Shown piece by piece: positions 9,711 through 22,325 of a stretch of 36,087 nucleotides of DNA (position 1 is its first letter; each line of letters starts with the position of its first letter). A program made the translations under genes and the position numbers. This DNA comes from Azolla pinnata (taxonomy: Eukaryota > Streptophyta > Polypodiopsida > Salviniales > Salviniaceae). The DNA is taken from contig JBBBWG010028456.1 of assembly GCA_037176905.1 (NCBI GenBank), forward strand, positions 1 to 36,087, read 5' to 3'. The notes beneath the pieces were generated by a model. It saw only the letters and a list, made by a program, of their open reading frames with translations. It ran no database searches and was not told the origin of the DNA.

Positions 9711-9912
9711 ACAAACTGTTTGTCTTATCTTGTTAATCGATATTGATATGTCGAAACATAGGAAGCAACAAGAAACACAAGACTGTGGCAAAAAAGGAAA
9801 GAATAGGTGTATCTTATCTTGTTAATCGATATTGATATGTCGAAACATAGGAAGATAACAAACTGTTTGTCTTATCTTGTTAATCGATATTGATATGTCG
9901 AAACATAGGAAG
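9711..9912. repeat. Three copies of a 43-55 bp repeat
   Basis: CTTATCTTGTTAATCGATAT followed by TGATATGTCGAAACATAGGA recurs at 9711-9765, 9812-9854 and 9858-9912, with no mismatch in the core. Copies 1 and 3 share an ACAAACTGTTTGT lead-in. Copies 1 and 2 are separated by a 46-bp A-rich insert. The near identity contrasts with the decayed surroundings, so the duplication is recent. Confidence 0.88.
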
Positions 9913-11431
9913 TAACATCCATTTATATCTCTCGCGCTTGCGGCGACCTACAAATCGGCTGTTTTGTTAAATGATTGTTTCAGAAGGGATGACGATGCTA
10001 GAATTCGGTTTTTCGCGAAGTGGTATGATTCTAACTGCGTGCGTGAAAGAAAGAGGGGAACCCAGAAGTTATTTCAAGAGTTCAATAATATCAAATACAA
10101 GCCATGGGTTTTTCTATGTTTGTCAAGAGGTGTTCTTTCTGATGGGCAATTAAGAGGGAAAAATGAACTTGCAACTTTGCTCCATTGATCTATTACCATC
10201 ATCTATGACTAAGTAATGAATATCACCTATGGCCAAAAATCATCATTTTGACCAACAGACATCAAGCTGCGAGTTAGCTGAAACACTTTGTAAATATTTT
10301 GTACAAAAATTTGATAAATATAAGCAAAATTGCACTACAACATCTCCAATTACAACTACTCACAATGATGCCAACCTCCAAGTCTAACTATACAAAGTGA
10401 AGTCTAACTATACAAAAACATATGAATATACTTTATAAATATACTTTAGATCATGTGTCTCCCATATAAACATACTTTATAATTCCCAAAGGATAGCAAT
10501 TTGTGAGCAATATTTTTCCAAAAACAATATGCAATGTCGCGACTAAATATTAGAAATACAAGAAATTCATGACGAATTATTTTACGAAATGTTAAAACAA
10601 ATAAAATTTATAGAAGTAAATAAGTTTATAGAAGTAAAATTTATAGAAGTAAATTTATAGAAAATGAAGAACATCTTGGTGGGTATGTCAGAGTTGCTAG
10701 TTACAAGTGGCATTTTGTCGGAGCTACTAAGCGCCAACATTACGCGGAAATGACAGTGCAAAAACACAATTACCAGTCAATCGTGTTAATGATTCGAGAC
10801 TAGTCATTAATGTTTTCGATCATATTAATGAAGCTAAATGCGATTATCATCATTAACAGTTTGTTTCATTTCAATCACCTTTGAGGGAAGTACCCATGAT
10901 GACAATAGATTTCAGTCCTTAGATTCTAGGAAAAAAAATGTTATGAACAATTCAGTATCCTTGAAGGGAAACCTATTTCAATTGCACAAGAAAAGAATGG
11001 TTGGTTTTTGTAATGTCATTTAATGACTCTGGTTACTTCTGAGCTTGTCTTTGAAGTAAGGAACCTTCAGATACAATTTCCCATCCAATTTCAATATGCA
11101 CAATAACCCCATTACAAAGATCCAACACACAAAAATTTTATTGATGCCCCATATGGGAAGAAAAATAGACCAAGGGCATTTACAGTCAAATTTTGATCTC
11201 CGAATTGTACATGGGTGCAATGCCCAAGAGATTCCATTCCGCAACGCACAATAGATCGGCTTAGATTACAGATGAATTCGATGACGAGCAAAGAAAAAAA
11301 AAATCAAGAGAAGAATTCCCAGAATCTGGAACAAGCTCATGCCAAAGCAATCAAACAGGAAAACTACCAATAGAGGGAAGGGATTCCCCTTAAATCCATC
11401 GACAGATCACAAGAGTAGAAGAACACCTACT
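9913..11431. other. Intergenic region with a short AGAAGTAAA tandem
   Basis: No gene supported. Two overlapping small plus-strand frames (9964-10188) have no recognisable motif. At about 10600-10665 a 14-bp unit (TTTATAGAAGTAAA) is repeated four times. The last few hundred bases before 11432 are probably the 3' UTR of the ALIS gene. Confidence 0.5.
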
Positions 11432-14400
11432 TCAATTAGGTGATGATTTCCTGTTCCAAGAGAGGTAATTTGTGTCACCGAGTGGCCTGTTACAACACCA
11501 TCACCATCACCATCACCAAGAACGGCAGGTTTAAGATTGCATTCAACAACACATCATGTGTGTTTCAATACCATTGAATGTAAAGGCAAACAGCAGGTTC
11601 TTTTACCTTGGGTTTCTCCAATGGATGATGAAGAAGACTAGGCCTAGTAAGATGCAGACTGATCCAACTGCGATGTAGGCTATACCCAGGAAATCATTTT
11701 TCCCACCCAACCAGCTCGTCGTCGACAGCACCAGCTTCTTTTTGCCTCCAAAACTGTATGTGTTGTAGACATTGTTGATGAATACATCCAATTTGGTACC
11801 GGCTGCTAGATCCACCTCGATCTTCCCGTAGAGCTTCCGGAAGTTAGGTAAAGCCGCAGTCCTCATCCACACAATGAGATCTTCATCTTCACTCAGCTTT
11901 GATGAAGGAAAAAGCCAATAAACAGAAACAACAGGACACAGCCATCCAAAAGTTCAGACCAATTGAATCCCAAGCATTTTAAAGCTTTGCTTATCTTCCG
12001 AGACACAACCAGTATTTCTAATCTCTAAAATCATGGAGAGCTGAACCATACAAAAGTTGTTGATCAAAGATGAAATTGACTGAATCTCCATCTTCAAGAC
12101 ATACCGGTACATTAGGATCCAAACTGGCACCACCGATCAGCGATCCATTTTCAGAACGATTTAAGTTGTTAGGAAAGTTTTGAGGATAAACATTCTTTCC
12201 AAACTTATGGTCACGATCGCTTTTCCAGGAAATCCCAGTCTTATTGATAACCAGTTGTTGACTGCCAGCTGTTAGTTTGTAGGTGTCGTTAAATAAGCTC
12301 CATGCTATCAGACCACAAGGCACAATAGTTTTGCCATCCGATGTTTTCTGCTCAGGTTTGCAAGCAGATGTGTCAGAAGCATTCCCACTCAGCAATTGTT
12401 CATCGCTTCTACTTTTCACATACCTGCATAACTAACTCAAATGTGTTAACACATACAAGGCATACTATTACGGGCAAAACCTGTCTCATGACCAGTTATG
12501 GTTATGCCAGTAACATACACAATCTCCTTGTAGAAGCTATGAATAGGTAGCTCAATCTGTTTTAAATATGCTATTAGCCTGCATAACAGATTATAGATAT
12601 ACTAGGTATAGTGTTACAGGTAAAACCTATCTTCTAACTAGCTATGGTAATGCCTGTAAAATATTCAATCTCCTTAAATGGTTGCAAATTGACCAGCTGT
12701 ACATATGCATACGCCTATTGTATCATTTTCTGTTCACATTATATATGTGCTGATGAATGACCTATGAAACCTTCCTGTTTTGAACAGATAACCACTTCAA
12801 GAAAATACCAGGCATGGCATACAATCACATAATCAAATGCAATACCGTCGATGGTTCTGATAGAAATTATCCAGCTGGTAGTATACATAAACCGGGCTCT
12901 TCATATATTTTGGAACCTGAAATCAAAAGCAATTTTCCTTTTTTGGCTTCCAGATGTCCAACAATAACCCATTAGTACAAGTATCAAACTGACGTGGAAC
13001 TTACTGTTAGAGTTCTGTTACAACTCTTGTCTGTGTTTATATCCTGGATAAACTTGACCCTTTGTTCATTGTCTGAGTAACTTCCAGGAACACAGGCTGT
13101 CTGATACTCGTCTATAATTTCAACCACCTAGGCCAACCCATCTAAATTGTTTTTAATACCACCAATATTTCCGTAATACATGCTATCATTAAGTTAAGGC
13201 ATTTACTATTTCATGCAAATGATCAATTCTATGCATTTCCTTTTTCTCAATGTCGTATGCCTGGAAATACGTTGAACATATTTTGATTCATCCAAACGTT
13301 ATACTTGGGTTGCGGTCCAGCCCACTTTTGAGGCACGTCAGTTTAAAACTGCTGAGTATATATACTTACACTTCGTGAAGCAAGTAACGCTGTAACACCT
13401 ATAGGTATAAAAACAACTCCAACCACCATGAAGATGGTGATAACCTGAAATTAAATGCATCAATAAGGTTTTCATTGAGTATCATGCTTCCGAGATCCAA
13501 ACAAACGCTTAAAACAACAGACAAAAAGTGGGCTAGAAATACACACCCATCCAGGTGTTAACAAGGGCTTGCAGGCAGGCAATTCTTGCTGTGTGAATGC
13601 AGAACCTGCAAAGAAAAACACAAGAAAAAGAAGAAAACTACTTGATTAATGCGAAATATAACTCATTGTAACATCACTGGTTTCAAACTGTTCGATAAAA
13701 CACATATAGCCCTCTATTATACAAGTTGGAAACAGTATGTGTTTGCAAGGTACTACAATCTCGTTTTTTTAGCAGCTTTACAACTAACAGTTGCTAGAAA
13801 ACAGCTCATTTTATGCATCTCACAGGCTCGAACTTGTGTCATTACGAAAATGACTCGTCCTTTCTCTATTTATCTTATCAGATTCTTTAGCAACCCTTCT
13901 TCTATATACAACTTTAGATTATCATCTAATTGAATATGCACAAGCATCATTTCCATGGCTGAAATCTGTTGGATGAAAACTAATGAGAGATTCATGTCAA
14001 TTTCACACTGGTAGAGCAGTCCGGGTGACATGTATGGGAACCATAAATATTTCCAATAGATTTTTTAATTCCTATTTGAAGCATTTCTTTGTTCTTGAAA
14101 GAAAGTAGGGCATCCAGCGCAACTAATTGGGCAAAGATTTCCTTGCTCTTCTACCATTTGGGATCTTACTTCTTATCCATAATGACTATAATCTTACTTT
14201 CTTGTACATAAAGATTAGGGCCTTATATCTTACCATGTAGAGAGATCCAATGATCTAAACGGACTAACGAGCCTCTTCTCACTAATCCGAACGCTTAAGA
14301 GTGCAAATTGTTTCTAGTATTGAGAAACTGTTTTATATGTGGCTCACATGCTAGCAAAATAAAAGGCATGAATAAAATGTTTATAATGAATACTAACTTT

Positions 14401-14455
14401 TTGGCCGCTTTGAGTTTTTCTTGGCACTTCCCTCATTACTGCTAACTCCCACCAT
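11432..14455 (-). CDS. ALA-interacting subunit (CDC50/LEM3 family), 8 coding exons
   Basis: Exons in transcript order: 14455-14398, 13605-13547, 13444-13370, 13127-13005, 12916-12846, 12423-12105, 11896-11607, 11486-11432. All have GT-AG borders and the phases join to 349 aa. It starts MVGVSSNEG with a basic stretch NSKRPK, then FTQQELPACKPLLTPGW, transmembrane segment 1 (about residues 40-62), a large extracytosolic domain and transmembrane segment 2 (about 303-328, after STTSWLGGKNDFLGIAY), ending LGDTNYLSWNRKSSPN. The luminal domain has paired Cys (TACVPG, KSCNRT, SACKPE, VPCGLIAWSLFND) and several N-glycosylation sequons. Family members are beta subunits of P4-ATPase lipid flippases (ALA proteins), needed for their ER exit and activity. 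Length and motif order match Arabidopsis ALIS proteins. Confidence 0.95.
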
Positions 14456-15470
14456 ACTCAGATGGGTAAAAAGAAGACACCGTAAATTTCAATCAACTGT
14501 TAGACACAAAGATGCAAAGACATAAGTAAGTACACAAAATAATTAATACACGGTGAGAACTTTGCCATTAAATTGCAAATAACTGGCTGTCGAACCATAC
14601 AATCAAATTCATGGTAATCCTTAAGGCTTTGAAGGTAGCAAAAGAAGGTAATACTGGTGATATTTAAGGTTTCATCAAACCACTAGCGTACAAATCCATT
14701 GAACGATCTGATTCACTAGCAATATGCTGAATAGGGGGACAAAAAGTGCATCGTTGAATAGGAAAGATTTATATTATAAATTGTACAGAGAATACTAAGT
14801 AGCTTTGTCACTGAAATTCAAGGATTCTCACAAGAATGTAACAGAACTGGAATCTTGAGATGTAACTCGAATAAAACGGGGTAGCATCTTGTGTAAGAAC
14901 CCTACATAGCGCAACATTGAGAAAAGTGAAGAATATGGTGGAAAACCCTATGACCATCTCCGTTATTCTTCAACTCTTGCGAATCGAATTGGAAGTCAAC
15001 GTTCCTAAGATATAAGGATACACCACAAGAGCTTAGGCGATGTATCTCACCAACTATCAATATTTCTTATTAAGTAAAAGAGTTAAAGGCCCATGGTCAG
15101 AATTCGATTGTCCTCCTGCAGATATCACAAATCAGATAGGAATGCAACGTGAGTCTGATTCGACGGTCTTATCAAGAAACTTATAGTGGACGAATTCTGG
15201 TGGCGTGCCAGGCTGAATGCGCCCCCGCTGAATCTAGTCTGAAATATGGCTAAAGGTTTTGCACCATTTTGCAAAAACCAGAAATCAGAAGACACAATCG
15301 AGTGCATGCTCCCCTTTCTTTTAGATCAGGCAAGGGAATTAGACGGCACGGAGTCAATGGAGCGATGAGGTAAAACAAGGAAAATAGAATTTGTTTGTTT
15401 CCTTTTTTTCTTCTGGGGGAAGGGGGGGTTGGGGGCAAAGGCACAGACAAATGGGTGAAACAGATTGTAC

Positions 15471-15760
15471 CTGGCAATGACGCTGATGATGATGATGATG
15501 AGGAGGAGGATGAAGATGAGAGTGGTGCCGGTGCTCGGTGCTGAGGATGAGGATGGATCCAGCAGCGAATTTGGGGATACAGAGTCAAGGAAAGAAGATG
15601 TGGGCGACTCTTCCTTTCTGTACACAAAGAGAATCCGAGTCTGTTTCTGTTCTTCTCTGTCGTGTAGAAATGGAATGGAAGAAGCATCAGCACGATCGAT
15701 CTGATGGCTCAGCACGTGCTCGTCTCTTTCCTTCCTCTCTGTTTCTTTCCTCAAAATGGG
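15471..15760 (-). other. Probable 5' UTR exon of the ALIS gene
   Basis: On the minus strand a consensus donor CATTGCCAG/GTACAA sits at 15471/15470. A pyrimidine-rich acceptor (TTTTTACCCATCTGAG) lies directly before the ALIS ATG. Splicing would remove 14457-15470 as a leader intron. The putative exon contains a CAT microsatellite (about 15480-15500). The 142- and 147-codon frames across it lack domains and I treat them as noncoding. The upstream limit is a guess. Confidence 0.5.
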
Positions 15761-15839
15761 ATTTTGCTGCAGAAAAACCAGAGGGAGGGAAACAGAATAT
15801 GCTGTTCATCCATGGAGAAATCCTTGGACTGATGCCATG

Positions 15840-16410
15840 TAAAATCTTCTGGTATCTTGCATTGCTTGCGTCGAATCGATCCGAAGAATCCGAATAATTT
15901 GGTAAATCTTTGCGTGGAATCTGGTCGATCGATCCGATATGGACCCCGAATGATCTGGTAAATCTTCCAGTATTTTTTGCATGTTTGCGTCGAATCGATT
16001 CGATGGATCCGAATAATCGAACAAATCTTTTGCGTCGAATCTACTAGATCGATCCGCTCTGGATCCGAATAATCTGATAAATCTTCCAGTATTGTTTTGC
16101 ATGTTTGCGTCGCATCAATCCGATCGATTCGATATGGATCCGAATATTCCGATACAAATCTTCCAGCATTTTTTGCATGTTTGCGTCATATCGATTCGAT
16201 GGATCCGAATAATCTAGTAAATCTTTGTGTCGAATCTGGTAAATCGATCCGCTATGGATCCGAATAATCTGATCAATCTTCCAGTATTGTTTGCATGTTT
16301 GCGTCGAGTCGATCTGATTAATCCGAATAATCTTAGCGAATCTTCTAGTATCTGCATGTTTTTTGCATGAGATCGATCCAATGAATCCAAAACAATCCGG
16401 TCGCAGCATT
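15840..16410. repeat. Minisatellite of alternating 57- and 62-bp modules
   Basis: Modules share AAATCT at the start and GGATCCGAATAATCTG at the end. The long form has CTTCCAGTATTTTTTGCATG and GTTTGCGTCG; the short form has TTTGCGTCGAATCTGGT. CTTCCAG landmarks fall at about 15963, 16082, 16160 and 16277, so the steps are 119, 78 and 118 bp. The array lies upstream of the ALIS leader. The frames seen across it are repeat products. Confidence 0.85.
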
Positions 16411-17447
16411 TGGCGACCGGTACATCATATGCCATGTAAATCTCCGATATCTGCATGTTTTGCATCGGCATTGTTTGATATTGAGTGGGTATAGTTGTTG
16501 ATGATTCTGTGAAGTCATATGGTCTTTGTCGATTCGTGCCTTGTTTTCCGGCTTGCATTTAGAGATGGTACAATTCGAGACTTGCAAGACACAATCTTCC
16601 TAAAAGCGAGAAAGTCAGGAAAGGCGGAATCGGGATATATTCTATTGATTTCTGATCGCTCGAGATCCAAGACATATATATTCAACAAATGATCCAAGAT
16701 CCGTCTCTGAACAAATCACCATCTTCATTCGTTCAACCTTGAATCGTAACATGATTCGACGATGCAGAGAGTACTCTTGGGGAGCATAGATCGCTTCATG
16801 GCACGGAAACCACGAGCTCAAAGTACCAATCTCTTATGGAGAATGGTACATTGCAATTGGGACCGCGGCCACTTGATCACAAATTTGTGTTTTGCAAGTT
16901 TCGCATTACAATGCTTGGCTTGCGACTCGAGGATTTCCTTAAGTACCTAGCATGCATGGACTACAAGCAGAACCTTCTGATCTCTCGTACGCAAGATTCC
17001 AGCATCACTCGTCAAATAATTTCACTTCCTTGTCAACCAAATCGATGTTTCAATTGCCTCTGTACGCAATAACTTGCACAAAGAGAGAGAGAGAGAGAGA
17101 GAGATGGATCACCCACCCAACAACTATACATACATGCATACATATTCTCTGGAGAGCATCTTGATTGTTTCAGACCATCTCGACTGTTTGTAAACGAGGT
17201 TAAAACTTCATATGGCCTAAAGCAATCCTGACTTCGAGCCCCAGATTAAAAAACCCCCTCGAAGATCTCGCTTCAAGATATGAAAGCCCAACCAGCTCTA
17301 GCTCGAACGATCGCATCGGTGGGTGATCAGATACCTCACACTGCATGTTTTTGCCACTAATTTTAGGGTTTACAGTTTTTTAGGGTTTACAAATTCAGGT
17401 GTTTTTTTTTGTTTTTACCAGTTTCAAGGTTTTACATTGACATTGGC
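16411..17447. promoter_or_regulatory. Intergenic region with GA tract and two telo-boxes
   Basis: No gene supported. A GA dinucleotide run occupies about 17081-17102. TTAGGGTTT (telo-box, AAACCCTAA on the other strand) occurs at 17363-17371 and 17380-17388, less than 100 bp before the start of the duplicated UBC 5' flank. Telo-boxes are common in promoters of plant translation and housekeeping genes, so this could be part of a promoter for the truncated UBC copy. Confidence 0.5.
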
Positions 17448-18690
<1,243 letters not shown>

Positions 18691-21080
18691 CATAATCTCT
18701 CCGTTGAGGGCTTATATCAGACGAAGAGACCTTTGCACAGGGTCTAGGATTCACGCCCATATCATTGGAAAGGACACTTTGAGACACAGCCCTTATTTTG
18801 GGAGCACTTTGGTCAGCATGTATGTCAAATGTGCTTACCTTACAAAGGCTAAACAAGTGCCCGACGAAGATATTCCTGTGAAGGATATGGTTTCATGGTC
18901 TGCATTGATATCAGATTACATCCGAGGTGGGCGACCTGAAGTTGCACTCAACTGCTTCTTGGAGATGGAGAAACAGGGGATTGCACCTGATGCTGTCACA
19001 TTTACTTCTGTTCTCAAGGCATGTGGTATCACAAAATCTCTCGAGCTTGGTGAGAGAATCCACGATGAAATTGCAAGTGGAGGCTTTCTGAACAAAGATG
19101 TTGTACTTGGAACTGCATTGGTGGGTATGTATGCTAGGTGTGATGATCTTGTAAAAGCTCAAGAAGTATTTGATGAACTGCCTTTCCGTGATGTTGTCGC
19201 ATACTCTGCACTTATTGCTGGATATGCCCAACATGATGATGGTGAAGAAGCATTGAGCTGCTTTAGGAGGATGCAAGATGAAGGTATTCCTCCGAATTCC
19301 ATAACGTTCACTTGCCTCTTGAAGGCATGCGGAAGTATCAAAGAGATCAATAAAGGCATCCGTATTCACACTTTGATTTATATGATTGGGTTGTTACAAG
19401 TAGATGCTATGCTTGGGAATGCTCTGGTAGATATGTATGCCAAGTGTGGTTTTCTTGGAAAAGCACAAAATGTACTGACTGAGTACCGGGCGTGTGATGT
19501 TGTGTCCTGGTCTGCTTTGATCTCGGCCTATGCTCAGCAAGGGTTGGGCGAGGAAGCGCTGGTCTGTTTTCAGAGGCTGCGAAATGACTGCGTATGCCCC
19601 AATGAAGTAACCTTCATTGCCACTTTGATGGCATGTGGTAATACAAGAGACATCGACAAAGGGAGACAGATTCATACAGAGATTATTCAGAATGGGTTAT
19701 TGACAACTGATCTTGGGCTTGGAAATGCATTGGTTGACATGTATGCAAGATGTAATGCCCTCACAAAGGCACATGACGCTCTCTATCGGCTTCCTATCCG
19801 GGATGTAGTTTCGTGGAATGGGTTAATTTCAGGATATCTGCAGTTCGGACACTGTGAGGAGGTTCTACACTGTTTCAAACAGATGCAAGGTGAGGGGATC
19901 TTTCCGAATGAGATTACCTTCACTTGTGTGCTCAAGGCATGTGGCATCTCAGGAGCAATGAATGAAGGGAAACAAATACATGATCTCGTTATCAACAAGG
20001 GCATGATCGATAAAGATATTGTACTTGGTACGGCATTGGTGGATATGTATGCCAAGTGTGGTATGCTCGAGAATGCCCAAGAAATCCTCAAGAAAATGAC
20101 TGTTCAGGATGTAATAGCTTGGAATGCATTAATCTCAGGATATGTCCAGAGGGAAAAAGGAGAGGAAGCAGTTGAGTGTTATAGGCAGATGGAACAGAAA
20201 GGCTACATGCCTAATGCTATCACATTGACATGCATTTTGAAAGCTTGCGGCATGACTGGAGCGATTGACAAAGGGGAGGATATTCACAAAAAAATTGTAA
20301 ATAAGGGGATGACAAGAGACGATCTTGTTCTAGGAACTGCATTGGTGGATATGTATGCCAAATGTGGCGCCCTCACTAAAGCTCAACATGTGCTGGAGGA
20401 GCTTTGCGTTACAAATGTTGTGTCATGGAATGCATTAATCTCGGGCTTTGCCCAGCAGGGAAGAGGCCAGGATGCAGTCCAGAGTTTCCAGAAAATGTTG
20501 TTCAAGGGTCTTTGCCCAAACTCAGTTACATTTCTCTCTGTGTTGAATGCATGTAGTCATTCTGGACTAGTAGAACAAGGGCAGCTCTATTACGATGACA
20601 TGAGCAGAAAGTATAGTATTGTGCCGGAACTAGGGCATTATAGTTGCATGGTGGACCTCTTTGGTAGAGCAGGACATTTTGACAAGGCTATGAAATTTAT
20701 TAAGGAAATGCCATCATGTGATTATCCTCCAGTTTGGGGGGCTCTTTTAGGTGCATGCCAGAAATGGGGAAATGTGGAGCTGGGTAGGTTTGCTTTTGAT
20801 CAGGCATTACAACTAGATATCAACAATGCCGCGGCTTATGCATGCATGACAAATATATATGCTGCTGCTGGAATGCAAGAGGACGCTAGAGAAATTGAGG
20901 AAATGAGGATGAAAAATGCTCTGTCTTGCCAGCGCAATGCATTTTTGCAGTCGTGAGAGATTGCTTGCAATAAATATTGCAAATAACACCACGTCAATGA
21001 TTCTGTGATAATTCATCGACAGATTGATAAGAGAGATGATGGTTGCATTTTTAACATCTCAGGATGGCCTAAAGCATGGC

Positions 21081-21180
21081 NNNNNNNNNNNNNNNNNNNN
21101 NNNNNNNNNNNNNNNNNNNNNNNNNNNNNNNNNNNNNNNNNNNNNNNNNNNNNNNNNNNNNNNNNNNNNNNNNNNNNNNN
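21081..21180. other. Assembly gap (100 N)
   Basis: Exactly 100 N, probably a placeholder of unknown true length, flanked on both sides by the same sequence of about 75 bp. Confidence 0.98.
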
Positions 21181-21340
21181 TGTGATAATTCATCGACAGA
21201 TTGATAAGAGAGATGATGGTTGCATTTTTAACATCTCAGGATGGCCTAAAGCATGGCCTATGAAATAGGCGGATGATTCTGTGCTATTTCAAAATAGATG
21301 CAACTAAAGATGAACAGATAGATTGATGGGAGAGATGATA

Positions 21341-21475
21341 GTAGGTTTGCTTTTGATCAGGCATTACATCTAGATATTGAACAATGCCGCAGCTCAATCA
21401 TGCATGACAAATATATATGCTGCTGCTGGAATGCAAGAGCACGCTAGAGAAATTGAGGAAACGGATTCTTGCAAA
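21341..21475 (+). pseudogene. Duplicated 3' end of the PPR gene
   Basis: From GTAGGTTTGCTTTTGATCAG at 21341 this repeats the PPR coding sequence near 20784-20905 (AFDQALQLDI, then MTNIYAAAGMQEDAREIEE). An inserted base at GATATTGAACAATG shifts the frame, and the end runs straight into the repeated 3' flank. It is a noncoding fragment. Confidence 0.85.
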
Positions 21476-21640
21476 TAACACTCCATCGATGATTCTGTGC
21501 TAATTCATCAACAGATTGATGGGAGATGATGGTTGCATTTTTTTAGGATACCTAAAACACGGCCTATGAAACAAGAGGATGGATGATTCTGGACTATTTC
21601 ACAGGACGTGTAACTGAAGATCAACAGATGGATGGGAGAT

Positions 21641-22325
21641 ACTTAAGCATCTCAGAATGCCCACTCGTATATGGCCAAAGTATTCATCGTGATGCTCGTG
21701 ACTGCTTGGTGGATGACCATGGATGCTTCATATGACAGTATGAGGCATTCATCATAATATTTGGCAGCAGTACATGTGTGAGACGCATTGTAGTCAACTG
21801 CATTAACTTTTTACAACCAGTACAAGAAAGAGAGAACGCCATTGGTTATCATGTGGTTTTGCTTGACAACAAATTGCGGGCGTAAGAACATGGATGAACA
21901 CAATGATAATTATTATCAGCTATGAGCAACATTATGTTGATGATGTCGTAATGAATTGTCCATTGTATTTGACACTTGAAAATTCTACTCATCTATATAT
22001 TTATTCATACGAGAGAAGTGAAGGAATGGAGGAATATACATTAACAGTATGGAGAGCTTTTAGAATGAGTTTTTTACACTTCACATATCAACAACGTCTT
22101 TATTATATTGTCTTCTGAGAAACGGCTCCAAAGAAACTTTGAGGTCCATAATGTACAACTTTTTATCCACTGCTAGTAGCTGCATGTAAAAAAAGATCAT
22201 AAGCAGAATGAAATGATCTTGTCCATTACAGCATCTCACAGCCTACATCTTTTCCCTCCCATGGTTCTTACACAAACCAGTTCCGCTTTCTGAAGACGCG
22301 CCACAATATACATGTGTGTAGATTT
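21641..22325. other. Intergenic, likely 3' UTR of the LIFEGUARD gene at its right end
   Basis: Nothing coding supported. The 74-codon plus-strand frame at 21894-22118 has no recognisable features. The few hundred bases before 22326 should include the 3' UTR of the minus-strand gene. Confidence 0.5.

Larger units (their letters stand above)
2785..9950. other. Mosaic organelle-DNA insertion (NUPT/NUMT complex)
   Basis: This block holds degraded plastid pieces from distant parts of a plastome (petA/cemA, ndhB, atpF/atpA), a tRNA that looks mitochondrial and an LTR-like segment, all in nuclear context between a copia relic and the ALIS gene. Every plastid reading frame carries frameshifts or stops. 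The outer borders are estimates: petA-like sequence begins near 2850 and the last recognised plastid match ends near 8650; the AT-rich remainder to about 9950 is included by composition only. Confidence 0.6.
20957..21640. repeat. Tandem duplications of the PPR 3' end and flank around a gap
   Basis: The 3' flank unit (GATAATTCATCGACAGATTG and following, with GGATGGCCTAAAGCATGG) appears at 21007-21080 and again, without visible change, from 21181. Diverged versions appear near 21265-21340 and 21480-21640. The unknown stretch therefore lies inside a tandem array. Confidence 0.85.

Noticed and set aside
15250-15754. 142- and 147-codon minus-strand frames upstream of ALIS
   Set aside because: No domain similarity; a consensus donor inside and the position fit a 5' UTR exon better.
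15806-16587. Several minus-strand frames of 80-121 codons
   Set aside because: They follow the minisatellite and have repeated Arg/Ile/Asp words without a stable period in frame.
18911-20091. Minus-strand frames of 66-152 codons opposite the PPR gene
   Set aside because: Antisense shadows of the repetitive PPR coding sequence.
21005-21268. 87-codon frame across the N gap
   Set aside because: It is only open because N bases are read as unknown residues.
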